Assembly: GCA_021802645.1 (NCBI GenBank)
Contig: JAJZRO010000009.1
Span: 27,270 to 91,269 of the forward strand
Direction of reading: 5' to 3'
DNA from: Deltaproteobacteria bacterium
GTDB lineage: Bacteria > Desulfobacterota > Desulfobulbia > Desulfobulbales > Desulfurivibrionaceae
Length of the DNA stretch: 64,000 nucleotides
How positions within the stretch are numbered: position 1 is the first letter of the stretch; each line of letters starts with the position of its first letter. The translations under genes and the position numbers were made by a program. The notes under the pieces were generated by a model. That model did not search any database and was not told where the DNA came from. It saw only the letters and a list, made by a program, of their open reading frames with translations. This document shows positions 30,712 through 39,665 of this stretch, one piece after another.

Positions 30712-32196
30712 TCAGGCAACCAGTGCCTCCACGATCGGGCATGGGCTGCCGCCCCCCCGCACTTGCCGTGGCGTGGAACGAAGCGCCTGCACCGCCTCCC
30801 GGAACACCTCGCCCCGGTGGCCGTAATTCTCGAACATATCGAAGCTGGCGCAGGCCGGCGACAAAAGCACCACGTCGCCCTGGCGCGCCAGATCCCTCGC
30901 CTTGTCGACCGCCTCGGCCATGCTCTCGGCGAAGACGATCGGGATCAGATCCTCGAAGGCCGCCGCCATCAGCTGGCGCGCGCTGCCGATGAGCACCATG
31001 GCCTTGACCTTCTGTTGCACGATATCGCGCATGATGCGGTAATCGCCCCCCTTGTCGAGACCGCCGGCAATGAGCACCACCGGCTGCCGCATCCCTTCGA
31101 GGGCCGAAACCACGGCGCCGATGTTGGTGGCCTTGGAGTCGTCGTAGTAGCCGACCCCCGCTACTTCGGCCACCAAGGCCAGACGGTGCGGCAACGGCTT
31201 GAAGGCAGCCAGCCCCCGTTGCACCGCCTTGGGAGAACAACCGCAGCAACGGGCCGCGATGATGGCAGTCATCGCGTTATGGCTGTTGGGGGCCATGGCC
31301 AAGGGCGTACCGGCCAGCTCATATTCTTCCACCGCCGCGCCGGGGACCACCTCTCGAATCGCCGCCACCGTCCCGTTGAGGCTGGCGCCGATCCCGACGG
31401 TCCGCTCGCCCACGATAGCGCGCCGGCTGCGAATCGCAAAGGGCGAGGCCGGATCAGTGGCGGCCTCGGCCAACAACCGGGCAATCTCCGGGTCGTCGCC
31501 ATCGAGGATCGCGGTATCCTCGGACTGCTGGTGACGGAAGATCGACCATTTCGACGCGGCATAGGCACCATAGGAGGGATAGCGATCAAGATGGTCCGGA
31601 GTGATATTCAGGAGAATCGCCACCCGCGGCCGGAAATTGCCGGCGGTATCGAGCTGGAAGCTCGACACCTCCAGCACCACCCACTCCGCCTCCTGGGGGC
31701 CGGCAAGATACTCGCAAAGCGGGGTGCCGAGGTTACCGCCGACAAAGACCTTCTTGCCCGCAGCCGCCAGCAGGTCGCCCACCAGGGTGGTGACGGTGCT
31801 CTTGCCGTTGGTGCCGGTGATCGCCACCACCGGCGCCTTGAGGAAGTCCTGGGCCAGGGCCAGCTCGCCGAAAACCGGAATCCCCTTGGCCCGCGCCGCC
31901 GCCAGGGCCGGCAGCGTGAGCGGCACCCCCGGGCTGAGCAGGATGGCATTCACCTTGCTGAACAGTTCAGAGGAGTGGCCGCCGATCTCGCAGTAGACTC
32001 CTTTCTCCTGGAGCCACTGAATCTTCTCCGCGTCCAACTGCGGCGCGCGGCCACCCTCTGAAACCGAAACCCGCATCCCCTGGGCGAGCAAGAATCGCAC
32101 TGCCGCATAGCCGGATTTGCCGAGGCCGACCACCAGGACATGATCGCCCTGTTGCAGGATCGGCGTCGGCAGTATGGGGCTGGTAGCGTTGTGCAT
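30712..32196 (-). CDS. murD: UDP-N-acetylmuramoyl-L-alanine--D-glutamate ligase
   Basis: MurD, 494 residues, adds D-glutamate to UDP-MurNAc-L-Ala. The N-terminal Rossmann start HVLVVGLGKSGYAAVRFLLA, the ATP loop VVAITGTNGKSTVTTLVGDL, the LDTAGNFRPRVAILLNITPD segment and YYDDSKATNIGAVVSAL in the C-terminal domain are present. It is a little longer than the usual 440-460 residues because of an extended C-terminus (QVRGGGSPCPIVEALVA). It lies five bases after mraY; the next gene downstream should be ftsW but is the 58-residue ORF. Confidence 0.97.
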   Translation of the reverse strand: MHNATSPILPTPILQQGDHVLVVGLGKSGYAAVRFLLAQGMRVSVSEGGRAPQLDAEKIQWLQEKGVYCEIGGHSSELFSKVNAILLSPGVPLTLPALAAARAKGIPVFGELALAQDFLKAPVVAITGTNGKSTVTTLVGDLLAAAGKKVFVGGNLGTPLCEYLAGPQEAEWVVLEVSSFQLDTAGNFRPRVAILLNITPDHLDRYPSYGAYAASKWSIFRHQQSEDTAILDGDDPEIARLLAEAATDPASPFAIRSRRAIVGERTVGIGASLNGTVAAIREVVPGAAVEEYELAGTPLAMAPNSHNAMTAIIAARCCGCSPKAVQRGLAAFKPLPHRLALVAEVAGVGYYDDSKATNIGAVVSALEGMRQPVVLIAGGLDKGGDYRIMRDIVQQKVKAMVLIGSARQLMAAAFEDLIPIVFAESMAEAVDKARDLARQGDVVLLSPACASFDMFENYGHRGEVFREAVQALRSTPRQVRGGGSPCPIVEALVA

Positions 32197-32201
32197 ACGT
32201 T

Positions 32202-33278
32202 TTACCGCAGCTTCAAGGTAGCGATGGCCATGAGGCCGAGCACGATGGAGACGATCCAGAAGCGGACCACCACCTTGGGCTCGGGCCAGCCTTTCTTTTC
32301 GAAATGATGATGGAACGGCGCCATCAGGAAGATCCGCTTGCCGCCGGAGAGCTTGTAGTAGCCGACCTGCAGCATGACCGACAGCGCCTCCATGACAAAG
32401 ATGCCGCCCACCAGGGCGAGCAGGAACTCCTGCTTGATGATGATGGCCACCAACCCCAGGGCGGCGCCCAGGGCCAGGGCGCCGACATCGCCCATGAAGA
32501 CCCGGGCCGGATAGCAGTTGAACCAGAGGAAACCGAGACTGGCGCCCACCAGGGTGGCGCAGAAGACGGCCACCTCGCCGGCGCCGGGGACAAAGGGCAG
32601 TTGCAGATAGGCGGAAAGCACGGCATGGCCGGCAAGATAGGAAAAAAGCAGATAGACGGTGCCGGTCACCACGGTGGGGCCGGCCACCAGGCCATCGAGG
32701 CCGTCGGTGAGATTGACCGCGTTGGAGGCGCCGACCACCACCAGCATGGCGAAGATCACATAGTACCAGCCGAGGTCAGGCCGGGCGGCTTTGAAGAAGG
32801 GCAGACTCAGATGGCCGTCGAAACCGGGCAGCTGGTAGAGAACCAGCCCGGCCAGGCCCGCGCCCAGGAACTGGGAAATGAGCTTGCCCCGGGCCGAGAG
32901 TCCCCGGCTGTCCTTCTTCTTGATCTTGCGGTAGTCGTCGTAGGCACCGATCATGCCGAACCAGATCGTTACCAGGAGCAGCAACCAGACATAGGGATTG
33001 ATGAGATCGACCCACAGCAGGGTCGCCACGGTGATCGCGCTCAAAATGAGGATGCCGCCCATGGTCGGCACCCCCCGCTTACTGAAGTGGGTCTCCGGGC
33101 CGTCGTCCCGCACCACTTGGCCGATGAGGTTCCGTTGCAGCATGCGAATGAAGGCTGGACCGGCGAGCAGCATGATAAGAAAGGCGGTGAGCGCCGCGCC
33201 GATACAGCGGAAGGTGATGTAGCGGAAAACATTCAGGACGCTGAGATAGGAATGGAGCAGATAAAGCTGATAGAGCAT
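32202..33278 (-). CDS. mraY: Phospho-N-acetylmuramoyl-pentapeptide transferase
   Basis: MraY, 358 residues, makes lipid I from UDP-MurNAc-pentapeptide and undecaprenyl phosphate. About ten membrane helices are visible. Catalytic segments are intact: GPETHFSKRGVPTMGGILIL, AYDDYRKIKKKDSRGLSARG, NAVNLTDGLDGLVAGPTVVT, FMGDVGALALGAALG and MAPFHHHFEKKGWPEPKVVV. It starts four bases after murF. Confidence 0.99.
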   Translation of the reverse strand: MLYQLYLLHSYLSVLNVFRYITFRCIGAALTAFLIMLLAGPAFIRMLQRNLIGQVVRDDGPETHFSKRGVPTMGGILILSAITVATLLWVDLINPYVWLLLLVTIWFGMIGAYDDYRKIKKKDSRGLSARGKLISQFLGAGLAGLVLYQLPGFDGHLSLPFFKAARPDLGWYYVIFAMLVVVGASNAVNLTDGLDGLVAGPTVVTGTVYLLFSYLAGHAVLSAYLQLPFVPGAGEVAVFCATLVGASLGFLWFNCYPARVFMGDVGALALGAALGLVAIIIKQEFLLALVGGIFVMEALSVMLQVGYYKLSGGKRIFLMAPFHHHFEKKGWPEPKVVVRFWIVSIVLGLMAIATLKLR

Positions 33279-33282
33279 CGGC

Positions 33283-34779
33283 TTACCTCGTCTCCGTTGC
33301 CGTCAGTGCATTGGCGATGGTTTCCATCCGCATCCCTCGTGATCCCTTGAGCAGGAGGATGTCGCCAGCTTGAAGCGTCCGTTCCTTGACCGCCTGGTCG
33401 AGCCAGGCGACAATGGCCTCCTTGTCGGCGAACCGCTGCGCCTGCCTGCCGGTCATCCCGGCCTTGCGGGCACCAGCCACCAACTCGCCGGCAAATGTAC
33501 CCACCGCCAGCAGGTAATCGAATTTGAGCCGGGCCACATGCTCGCCTACCAGCCGATGCGCCGCCACACTGTGGCTCCCAAGCTCCAGCATGTCGCCCAG
33601 CACCGCGACGATGCGCTGCCGGGTCTTGAGATTGCGCACCGCCTCCAAGGCCGCCAGCATCGAGGAAGGATTGGCGTTGTAGGTGTCGTTGACGAGCTTG
33701 AGGCCGCTCGGCAGCACGCTGATCTGCATGCGCTTGTCGTAGGGGCGATGGCGGCTTAGCCCCGCCACGATCTCGGCCGGCGGGAGTCCCACCGCATGCG
33801 CCATCGCCGCGGCGGCCAGCGCATTCATGACGTTGTGGGCACCGAGGCTGACGATGGTCAACCGGCCACGCCAGTCGCCAATATGCAGGGTAAAACGCAT
33901 CCCCTCCTCACCCAGGCTCACGATGCGGGTAGCCCGCACGGTGGCCATGGCGCTGCGGCCGAAAGTGATCTTGCGATGCCGTAACCGGCGGGCCAACTTG
34001 CGTATCCGCACGTCGTCGACATTCACCACCAGCGTGCCCCACGCCTTCATGCCGACGAAAAGTTCGCCCTTGGCCCTTGCCACCCCCTCGATGGTCGACA
34101 GCCCGGCCAGGTGCGCCCCTTGGACATTGGTGATGCAAGCGACATCCGGTTCGGCGATCTCGGCCAGGCGGGCGATCTCGCCCGGCCGATTCATCCCCAT
34201 CTCCAGCACCGCGAAGGCATGCTCCTCGTTTACCGGCAACAGCGATTGGGGCAGGCCGATGAGGTTGTTCAGATTGCCCTTGGTCTTGAGCACGCTGTGG
34301 TGCTGGGCCAGAATGGCGCTGGTCATCTCCTTGACCGTGGTTTTGCCGGAACTGCCGGTCACCGCCAGCACCGTGAGATTGGGCATCTGCCGGCGCCGAT
34401 AGTGGGCCAGATCGCCCAAGGCCTGCAGGGTGTCGTTCACCAGGATGACGGCGACAGCGCAGGGTCTGGCCGGCATCCTGGCCAGTACCAACCCGGCGGC
34501 CCCCCGTGCCAGGGCCTGCTCGATGAAGTCGTGGCCGTCAAACTTCTCGCCGATGAGGGCGACAAAGAGGTCCCCCGGCTCGACGGTACGGCTGTCGGTG
34601 GAAACCCGCTGAAAGGTCGCCCCGGTCGGACGGCCAAGGAGACGGCCGCCGGTGGCAAAGAGCACCTGGGCCAGGGTCCAAACCGGCTGTCGCCATCCAC
34701 TCCCCACGCGGCTGTTCTCCTGCTGCCGCTTCTGATGCGGCGCCTTATCTCGCGCCTCGCTTCGTGCCATACTCTCCAT
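33283..34779 (-). CDS. murF: UDP-MurNAc-tripeptide D-alanyl-D-alanine ligase
   Basis: MurF, 498 residues, adds D-Ala-D-Ala to the UDP-MurNAc-tripeptide. The N-terminal RVSTDSRTVEPGDLFVALIG, the ATP loop LAVTGSSGKTTVKEMTSAIL, the EMGMNRPGEIARLAEIAEPD segment and NDTYNANPSSMLAALEAVRN are intact. The first 25-30 residues (MESMARSEARDKAPHQKRQQ) are a hydrophilic extension whose in-frame ATG choice is uncertain. It lies between murE and mraY. Confidence 0.98.
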   Translation of the reverse strand: MESMARSEARDKAPHQKRQQENSRVGSGWRQPVWTLAQVLFATGGRLLGRPTGATFQRVSTDSRTVEPGDLFVALIGEKFDGHDFIEQALARGAAGLVLARMPARPCAVAVILVNDTLQALGDLAHYRRRQMPNLTVLAVTGSSGKTTVKEMTSAILAQHHSVLKTKGNLNNLIGLPQSLLPVNEEHAFAVLEMGMNRPGEIARLAEIAEPDVACITNVQGAHLAGLSTIEGVARAKGELFVGMKAWGTLVVNVDDVRIRKLARRLRHRKITFGRSAMATVRATRIVSLGEEGMRFTLHIGDWRGRLTIVSLGAHNVMNALAAAAMAHAVGLPPAEIVAGLSRHRPYDKRMQISVLPSGLKLVNDTYNANPSSMLAALEAVRNLKTRQRIVAVLGDMLELGSHSVAAHRLVGEHVARLKFDYLLAVGTFAGELVAGARKAGMTGRQAQRFADKEAIVAWLDQAVKERTLQAGDILLLKGSRGMRMETIANALTATETR

Positions 34780-34811
34780 TTTCCCCTCGCTTCCCCTGTT
34801 CCCCGTTTTTC

Positions 34812-36392
34812 CTACCAGCGGATCATCGCCAGCATCTCCCGCGCCACCAGGCGGTCATCGAAAAAGAGCCTGGTCTTGCCGATAAGCTGGTAGTCCTCAT
34901 GCCCCTTGCCGCAGATCGCCACGATATCGCCCGGGTTGGCATGCCAGATTGCCTCCCGGATCGCCGCCTTGCGGCCGGGGATTACCTCGTATCCCTGCCT
35001 GGCCGGCTGGGAGTGCAGCATAGCCAGCGGCAACCGCGCCATCCCCGTGGCGCGGAGCCCCTCTTCGATGGCGGCGATGATTGCCCCAGGTCCCTCGCTG
35101 CGCGGATTGTCGGAGGTGATCACCGCCACATCGGCGAGTCGTCCGGCAATGGCGCCCATCTGCGGCCGTTTGCCCTGGTCGCGGTCCCCACCGCAACCAA
35201 AGACCACGATCAACCGCCCCCTGCTGAGCCGCCGCAGGGTGTGCAGGATGTTTTCCAAGGCATCCGGCGTGTGGGCATAATCCACGAACACCTCGATGCC
35301 GGTGGCGGATGCCACCCGCTCCAGCCGACCCGGCGCCCCCGACGCCTCGTTCAAGCCCGCGGCAATCACTGCCGGCGCATAGCCAAGGGCACTGCCGACC
35401 GCCGCCACCCCCAGCAGGTTGCGGATATTGAACTCGCCGACCAGCGGCGAATGAATCTCCATGGTGCCGCCCGCCACCGCCACCTCGAGGGTGAGGCCGG
35501 TCAGCTCCTCGCGGGCGGCGGTGAGCGCCACCTCGCCCTGGCCGACGGCGCAACGAAGAAGCGTGGGCGCCTTTTCCCCCTTGCGGCCGGCCAGTTCGGC
35601 CAACAACCGGCCAGCCCACGGATCGCCGACAATGGCATCGACCACCACGCCGATCCCGCCAGGCTTCAGGTACTCCCGAAAGAGCCGCTTCTTGCTGGCG
35701 AAGTAGGACTCCATATCGCCATGGAAGTCGAGATGGTCGCGGCTCAGGTTGGTAAAGAGCGCCACGTCGAAGGTGATCCCCGCCACCCGCTTCTGCTCCA
35801 GGGCATGGGAGGAAACCTCCATGATGACGTGGGTCACCCCGCTGTCGGCCATCTCCCGCAGCAGGCGCTGCAAGATCTCGGGCGGCGGGGTGGTATGGGC
35901 GGCCGGCAGCACCTTGCCGCCATAGCGGTAGTTGACGGTGCCGATCACCCCCGGCTCGCCGCCGGCCTTGCGGATCATGGTCTCCAGCAGATAGGCGCTG
36001 GTGGTTTTGCCGTTGGTGCCGGTGATGCCGATCATGGTCATGCGGCGCGCCGGCTCCTGCCAGAAGGCGGCGGCAATAAGCCCCAACGCCTCCCGGCTGT
36101 CCGCCACCTCGATGCAGACCGGCAGCGTTTTTGCCTTCGGCCCGCGACGGCGCCCCTTTTCCAGCACCACCCCGGTGCAGCCCCGGCGCACCGCATCGTC
36201 GATAAAATCATGACCATCCACCGCGGTGCCGGCCACCGCGACAAAAAGCGTGCCTGCTTTCACCGCCCGGGAATCGGAGGTGACCGCAGTGATCGGCAGT
36301 CCGGCTATCGCTTGCGTGGCACGGTACGACACGTTCTTCAGCAGCTCCTGTAAGGGAATACCCTCTGTTTCGTTTCGTGGTCCATTCGTCAT
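34812..36392 (-). CDS. murE: UDP-MurNAc-L-Ala-D-Glu:meso-diaminopimelate ligase
   Basis: MurE, 526 residues, adds the third residue of the stem peptide. AVTSDSRAVKAGTLFVAVAG, the ATP loop MIGITGTNGKTTSAYLLETM, LSRDHLDFHGDMESYFASKK and the C-terminal VFGCGGDRDQGKRPQMG are present. The DNPR motif (ITSDNPRSEGPGAIIAAIEE) indicates meso-diaminopimelate as substrate, not lysine. It starts eight bases after the ftsI-like gene stops. Confidence 0.98.
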   Translation of the reverse strand: MTNGPRNETEGIPLQELLKNVSYRATQAIAGLPITAVTSDSRAVKAGTLFVAVAGTAVDGHDFIDDAVRRGCTGVVLEKGRRRGPKAKTLPVCIEVADSREALGLIAAAFWQEPARRMTMIGITGTNGKTTSAYLLETMIRKAGGEPGVIGTVNYRYGGKVLPAAHTTPPPEILQRLLREMADSGVTHVIMEVSSHALEQKRVAGITFDVALFTNLSRDHLDFHGDMESYFASKKRLFREYLKPGGIGVVVDAIVGDPWAGRLLAELAGRKGEKAPTLLRCAVGQGEVALTAAREELTGLTLEVAVAGGTMEIHSPLVGEFNIRNLLGVAAVGSALGYAPAVIAAGLNEASGAPGRLERVASATGIEVFVDYAHTPDALENILHTLRRLSRGRLIVVFGCGGDRDQGKRPQMGAIAGRLADVAVITSDNPRSEGPGAIIAAIEEGLRATGMARLPLAMLHSQPARQGYEVIPGRKAAIREAIWHANPGDIVAICGKGHEDYQLIGKTRLFFDDRLVAREMLAMIRW

Positions 36393-36400
36393 CCCGCTGC

Positions 36401-38419
36401 CTATTGCATCTGCCCCGCGCGCAACTCCAACATCCCCTGGTCAAGACCCTTGAGAGGGGTCGCGGGGGCCGGCTGCTGCCCCACCACCTGGCCGCTGCCC
36501 ACCACCTTGAAACGCAAACCGGCCTGTTGCAACACCTGGAGCGCCTTGCGCAGACTGAGGCCCTTCACATCCGGCATGGCCCCACCGGTGGAGGTCATGG
36601 CGGCCATCGGCTGATACGCCGGCTCCCGATGCAGCGCCAACCACTTCTTGTAATCAGCGGCCTCCTGGGCGGCCAGGGTGGACCATGCCGGCAGGGTGGT
36701 CTTTTCCGCTGCGTAATGGAGCGCCTGGCCGGCGAACTCCTTTGCCGCTCCGCGGGCGGGCGACGGCTTGCCCAAATCGAGCTGGGCGCCGTTGAGCACG
36801 ATGGCCAGGGCGATGGCCGGCTGCGCCTCCGGGGCCACGGCCAACAATACCGATTGATAGCGCGGTGGTGCCGGCTGGGCCGCTGGCTGCGCCTGCTTCT
36901 GCTCCTGGGGCTGGGCGGCGGCCTTCGCTGCCGGAACCACCGGTTCGGCCGTGGTCAGCAGATCCTGGCGCACCAGTGATTCCAGCACGACGAGGCCTCC
37001 GGGGCCAACGCTCGGTTGTTTGGCAAGTACGCCGCGCAGCTGGTTGATAATCGGCTGGGCCAATCCCTTGAGCGGTGAGACTGGCGGCGGCACGCGCCAG
37101 AGCTGGTGGCCATCGGAGAGCCCCAACAGCAGATGGGGGGCCACCGGCCGGCTCTGGATCAACCGGCAAAACGAACTCAAAAGGCTCACGGCATCAGTGG
37201 CCGCCTGGCCATTGCCCAGGGCAATCCGCTCACAACTCGCGGGAAGTCCGCGCAACGTCTTCTGGCCGTCACTGCCGGCGAGCGTGATCTCATCGCCCGC
37301 CGCCACCACGCCTTCGGGCAGATCAATGGGGCTCTCGCCGCACAAGCCAATCCGCTCGGCAAAAAGCCGTTTTTCTTCGGCCGGCATCGGCACCGCCGGG
37401 GCAGCAAGCGTCATCAATTCCGGCGACAGGTATACCCCATCCTGCACCTCATTCCAGATCGCAAGCGGCGGAGTCGGAGGTGGCGCTCCGGCCTCGGTCG
37501 CCGGTTGCGGCGCCGCCATCGGCACGTTCCCCTTTTCCAGCGCAGCGGCCAACCAGAAGAAGGAACGCAGGCCGCCAGGGTAGACCGGATCGACAATCGT
37601 CCGGTTTTTCCGTTCGTCGCCGGTAAAGGCCCAGAAGCGATTGGGGTCATACGCCGGGGCGCTGGCCAGGGCCAGAATCTCACCGCTCGCCGGCAGGAGC
37701 AGCACCGCATCGCCGCTCTGCGCCTTGGTCTCGGCAATGAGATGCTGCAACTTCGCCTCCAGTTCCCGTTGCGCCCGCAAATCGAGGGTGGTCACCACAT
37801 GGGCTCCCACCTTGCCGGAGACGACGGCGGGTGGCACCGGTGCCTTGGAAAGCGCGGGATCGTACGCCCCACCCCCCCGCAGAATGTTGTCATAGGACGA
37901 CTCAATCCCGGCCAGTCCCTGGTCATCCTTGACGAAGCCGACCACATGGCTGGCGACCTCGTGCAGCGGATAATACCGATAGGCGTGCTGGATCACATGC
38001 ACGCCCTTGATATTGGCCTCGAGAATCTTGCTCACCCGCTCCTCGGGAATCTGCCGCCCCACCCACACAAAACTCCGCTCCGCCTTCAGCGAAGTCAGCA
38101 ACTCCGCCTCGTTTACCCCCAGGCTGGCCGCCAGCCTCTTGGCCGCCGTCTCCGGATCCTTCAGTTCCAACGGGCGGGCGTAGATCGAGGCCAGCCGGAA
38201 ACTGACCGCCAGCTCGTTGAAGTTGCGGTCATAGATATTCTTGCGCCCGCCGATGGCACTCAGTTGCGCTTCCTCGCCCACGCCGGCGTCTTCGCCAGCC
38301 GAGCGCGAGAAAAAGAGCAACCGCATGACCCCGAGGGCGATGGCCGGGATCAGCAGCAACGCCGCCAGGCCCGCCAGGAGCCGCCGTCGCCGTTGTGCCT
38401 CAACCGGTATCTTTCGCAT
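36401..38419 (-). CDS. ftsI: FtsI/PBP3 homologue lacking all transpeptidase catalytic motifs (pseudoenzyme)
   Basis: A 672-residue class B PBP homologue in the ftsI position. A TM helix at about 14-36, the pedestal domain (RKNIYDRNFNELAVSF; RYYPLHEVASHVVGFVKDDQ at about 148-167) and a C-terminal PASTA domain (about 614-668) are present. The transpeptidase fold is recognisable (SGDAVLLLPASGEILALASA; NRTIVDPVYPG), but where active FtsI has PGSTFK this protein has PGGLRS (281-286). The nucleophile Ser is Gly283 and the Lys is Ser286. The SxN motif is not found around 332-345. The KTGT position is replaced by a Pro/Ala/Gln-rich stretch (about 489-520). Flanking homology stays in one frame, so a sequencing frameshift is unlikely. 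It is probably a structural or regulatory divisome component, not an enzyme. Confidence 0.88.
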   Translation of the reverse strand: MRKIPVEAQRRRRLLAGLAALLLIPAIALGVMRLLFFSRSAGEDAGVGEEAQLSAIGGRKNIYDRNFNELAVSFRLASIYARPLELKDPETAAKRLAASLGVNEAELLTSLKAERSFVWVGRQIPEERVSKILEANIKGVHVIQHAYRYYPLHEVASHVVGFVKDDQGLAGIESSYDNILRGGGAYDPALSKAPVPPAVVSGKVGAHVVTTLDLRAQRELEAKLQHLIAETKAQSGDAVLLLPASGEILALASAPAYDPNRFWAFTGDERKNRTIVDPVYPGGLRSFFWLAAALEKGNVPMAAPQPATEAGAPPPTPPLAIWNEVQDGVYLSPELMTLAAPAVPMPAEEKRLFAERIGLCGESPIDLPEGVVAAGDEITLAGSDGQKTLRGLPASCERIALGNGQAATDAVSLLSSFCRLIQSRPVAPHLLLGLSDGHQLWRVPPPVSPLKGLAQPIINQLRGVLAKQPSVGPGGLVVLESLVRQDLLTTAEPVVPAAKAAAQPQEQKQAQPAAQPAPPRYQSVLLAVAPEAQPAIALAIVLNGAQLDLGKPSPARGAAKEFAGQALHYAAEKTTLPAWSTLAAQEAADYKKWLALHREPAYQPMAAMTSTGGAMPDVKGLSLRKALQVLQQAGLRFKVVGSGQVVGQQPAPATPLKGLDQGMLELRAGQMQ

Positions 38420-38425
38420 GGTCCT

Positions 38426-38770
38426 TCATGGCCGCTGGAGTTGTTCTCGCCGCGCCGGAAACAGCCCAACCGTGGCCGCCACCGCCTCGATGCGCTCCTT
38501 TTTCAGCAGTGTCTGTTGCTCGCCAATGAGTTTTTCGTGTCGCGTCGTAAATTCCTGACGGACCCGCGTTTCTTCTGCCAACTCCTTGAGGCCGGTGCGC
38601 ACCGCCCAGCCGAACCAGATGCTGATGCCGATGCCGCCAACCATCACGACGGTGAGCAGAATCCCGCCGATCTTGTCCATTTGACCGTCGCCGCCCGAAC
38701 GGCCGGTGCCTGGCCGCCCGTTTTTACCATGCTTGGGCGTGCGCCACCGGCTTGAATGACCCCGCTTCAT
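38426..38770 (-). CDS. ftsL: FtsL-like bitopic division protein
   Basis: A 114-residue protein with a 31-residue basic cytoplasmic tail, one membrane helix (ILLTVVMVGGIGISIWFGWA, about 37-56) and a short charged coiled coil ending ARREQLQRP. Sequence conservation is low in this family, so the call rests on size, topology and position between rsmH and the ftsI-like gene. The start overlaps the rsmH stop (ATGA), showing translational coupling. In other bacteria FtsL with FtsB and FtsQ activates FtsWI. Confidence 0.8.
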   Translation of the reverse strand: MKRGHSSRWRTPKHGKNGRPGTGRSGGDGQMDKIGGILLTVVMVGGIGISIWFGWAVRTGLKELAEETRVRQEFTTRHEKLIGEQQTLLKKERIEAVAATVGLFPARREQLQRP

Positions 38771-39660
38771 GCCCGCCCCTCCACCCGCACAGCCACCCGC
38801 AGCTTGGCACTACGCGCCCGCGGATTGCGTTGGCACTCCGCCTCGCCCGCCACCACCGGCTTGGGGGTCACCACCTGCAACAGGGGATTCTCCTGAAAGG
38901 CGCGCTTCACCAAGCGATCCTCCAGGGAATGGAAGGAGATCACGCAAAAACGGCCGCCGACTTTCAGCCAGCGCGGACCTTGGGCCAACACCGTCTGCAG
39001 ATTTTCCAACTCCTGATTCACCGCGATGCGCAAGGCCTGAAACACCTTGGTGGCGACATGGATTTTCTTGGGATGGAAACGGCGTGGCACCGCCCGTTCG
39101 ATAAGCTCGACCAACTGGGCGGTGGTGCAAAGTGGTTGACGCTTGCGCGCCGCCACCACCGCTTCGGCAATCGGGCGGGCCTGCCGCTCCTCGCCGTAAT
39201 AATAAAAAATATCCGCCAACTCCTGCTGGCTCCTGGTGTTGAGCAGATCGGCGGCGGTGAGCGGCCGCCGGCTGTCCATCCGCATATCGAGGGGTTCTTC
39301 GCCCCTGAAGCTGAAGCCGCGGCCGCTTGCGTCGAGTTGCAGGGAGGAGAGGCCGAGGTCGAGCAACAGGCCGTCGATGTGCCGAACCCCTTGCTCCATT
39401 AAGGTCTCCTCCAGTGCGGTGAAGTTTCGATGGACGTAGTGGATACGGTCGCCGAAGCGCGCCAGCCTTTCTTGGGCCCGCGCCATGGCCTCCGCATCCC
39501 AGTCAAATCCGATTAGCCGGCCTCCTGGTGCGCTCTGTTCGAGAATCCGTTCCGCATGGCCACCCAACCCCAAATTGCCATCGACGTAGATGCCGCCATC
39601 GGCCGGGGCCAGGCTGGCAATCACCTCTTCCAGCAGCACCGGCTGATGTATCGCGTCCAT
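38767..39660 (-). CDS. rsmH: 16S rRNA (cytosine(1402)-N(4))-methyltransferase
   Basis: RsmH (MraW), 297 residues, methylates C1402 in the ribosomal P site. HQPVLLEEVIASLAPADGGI, the SAM-binding YVDGNLGLGGHAERIL, DGLLLDLGLSSLQLD and the C-terminal VISFHSLEDRLVKRAF with NPRARSAKLRVAVRV are diagnostic. It is second in the dcw operon, five bases after mraZ. Confidence 0.98.
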   Translation of the reverse strand: MDAIHQPVLLEEVIASLAPADGGIYVDGNLGLGGHAERILEQSAPGGRLIGFDWDAEAMARAQERLARFGDRIHYVHRNFTALEETLMEQGVRHIDGLLLDLGLSSLQLDASGRGFSFRGEEPLDMRMDSRRPLTAADLLNTRSQQELADIFYYYGEERQARPIAEAVVAARKRQPLCTTAQLVELIERAVPRRFHPKKIHVATKVFQALRIAVNQELENLQTVLAQGPRWLKVGGRFCVISFHSLEDRLVKRAFQENPLLQVVTPKPVVAGEAECQRNPRARSAKLRVAVRVEGRA

Positions 39661-39665
39661 CGCGC

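Noticed and set aside
36401..38419. Frameshift or assembly error as the cause of the missing FtsI motifs
   Set aside because: Homologous blocks before (NIYDRN, YYPLHEVASHVVGF) and after (GNGQAATDAVSLLSSF, PASTA) the missing motifs are in one frame, and the substituted positions lie within well-conserved flanks (DPVYPGGLRSFFWLAAALEKG), so these are substitutions.
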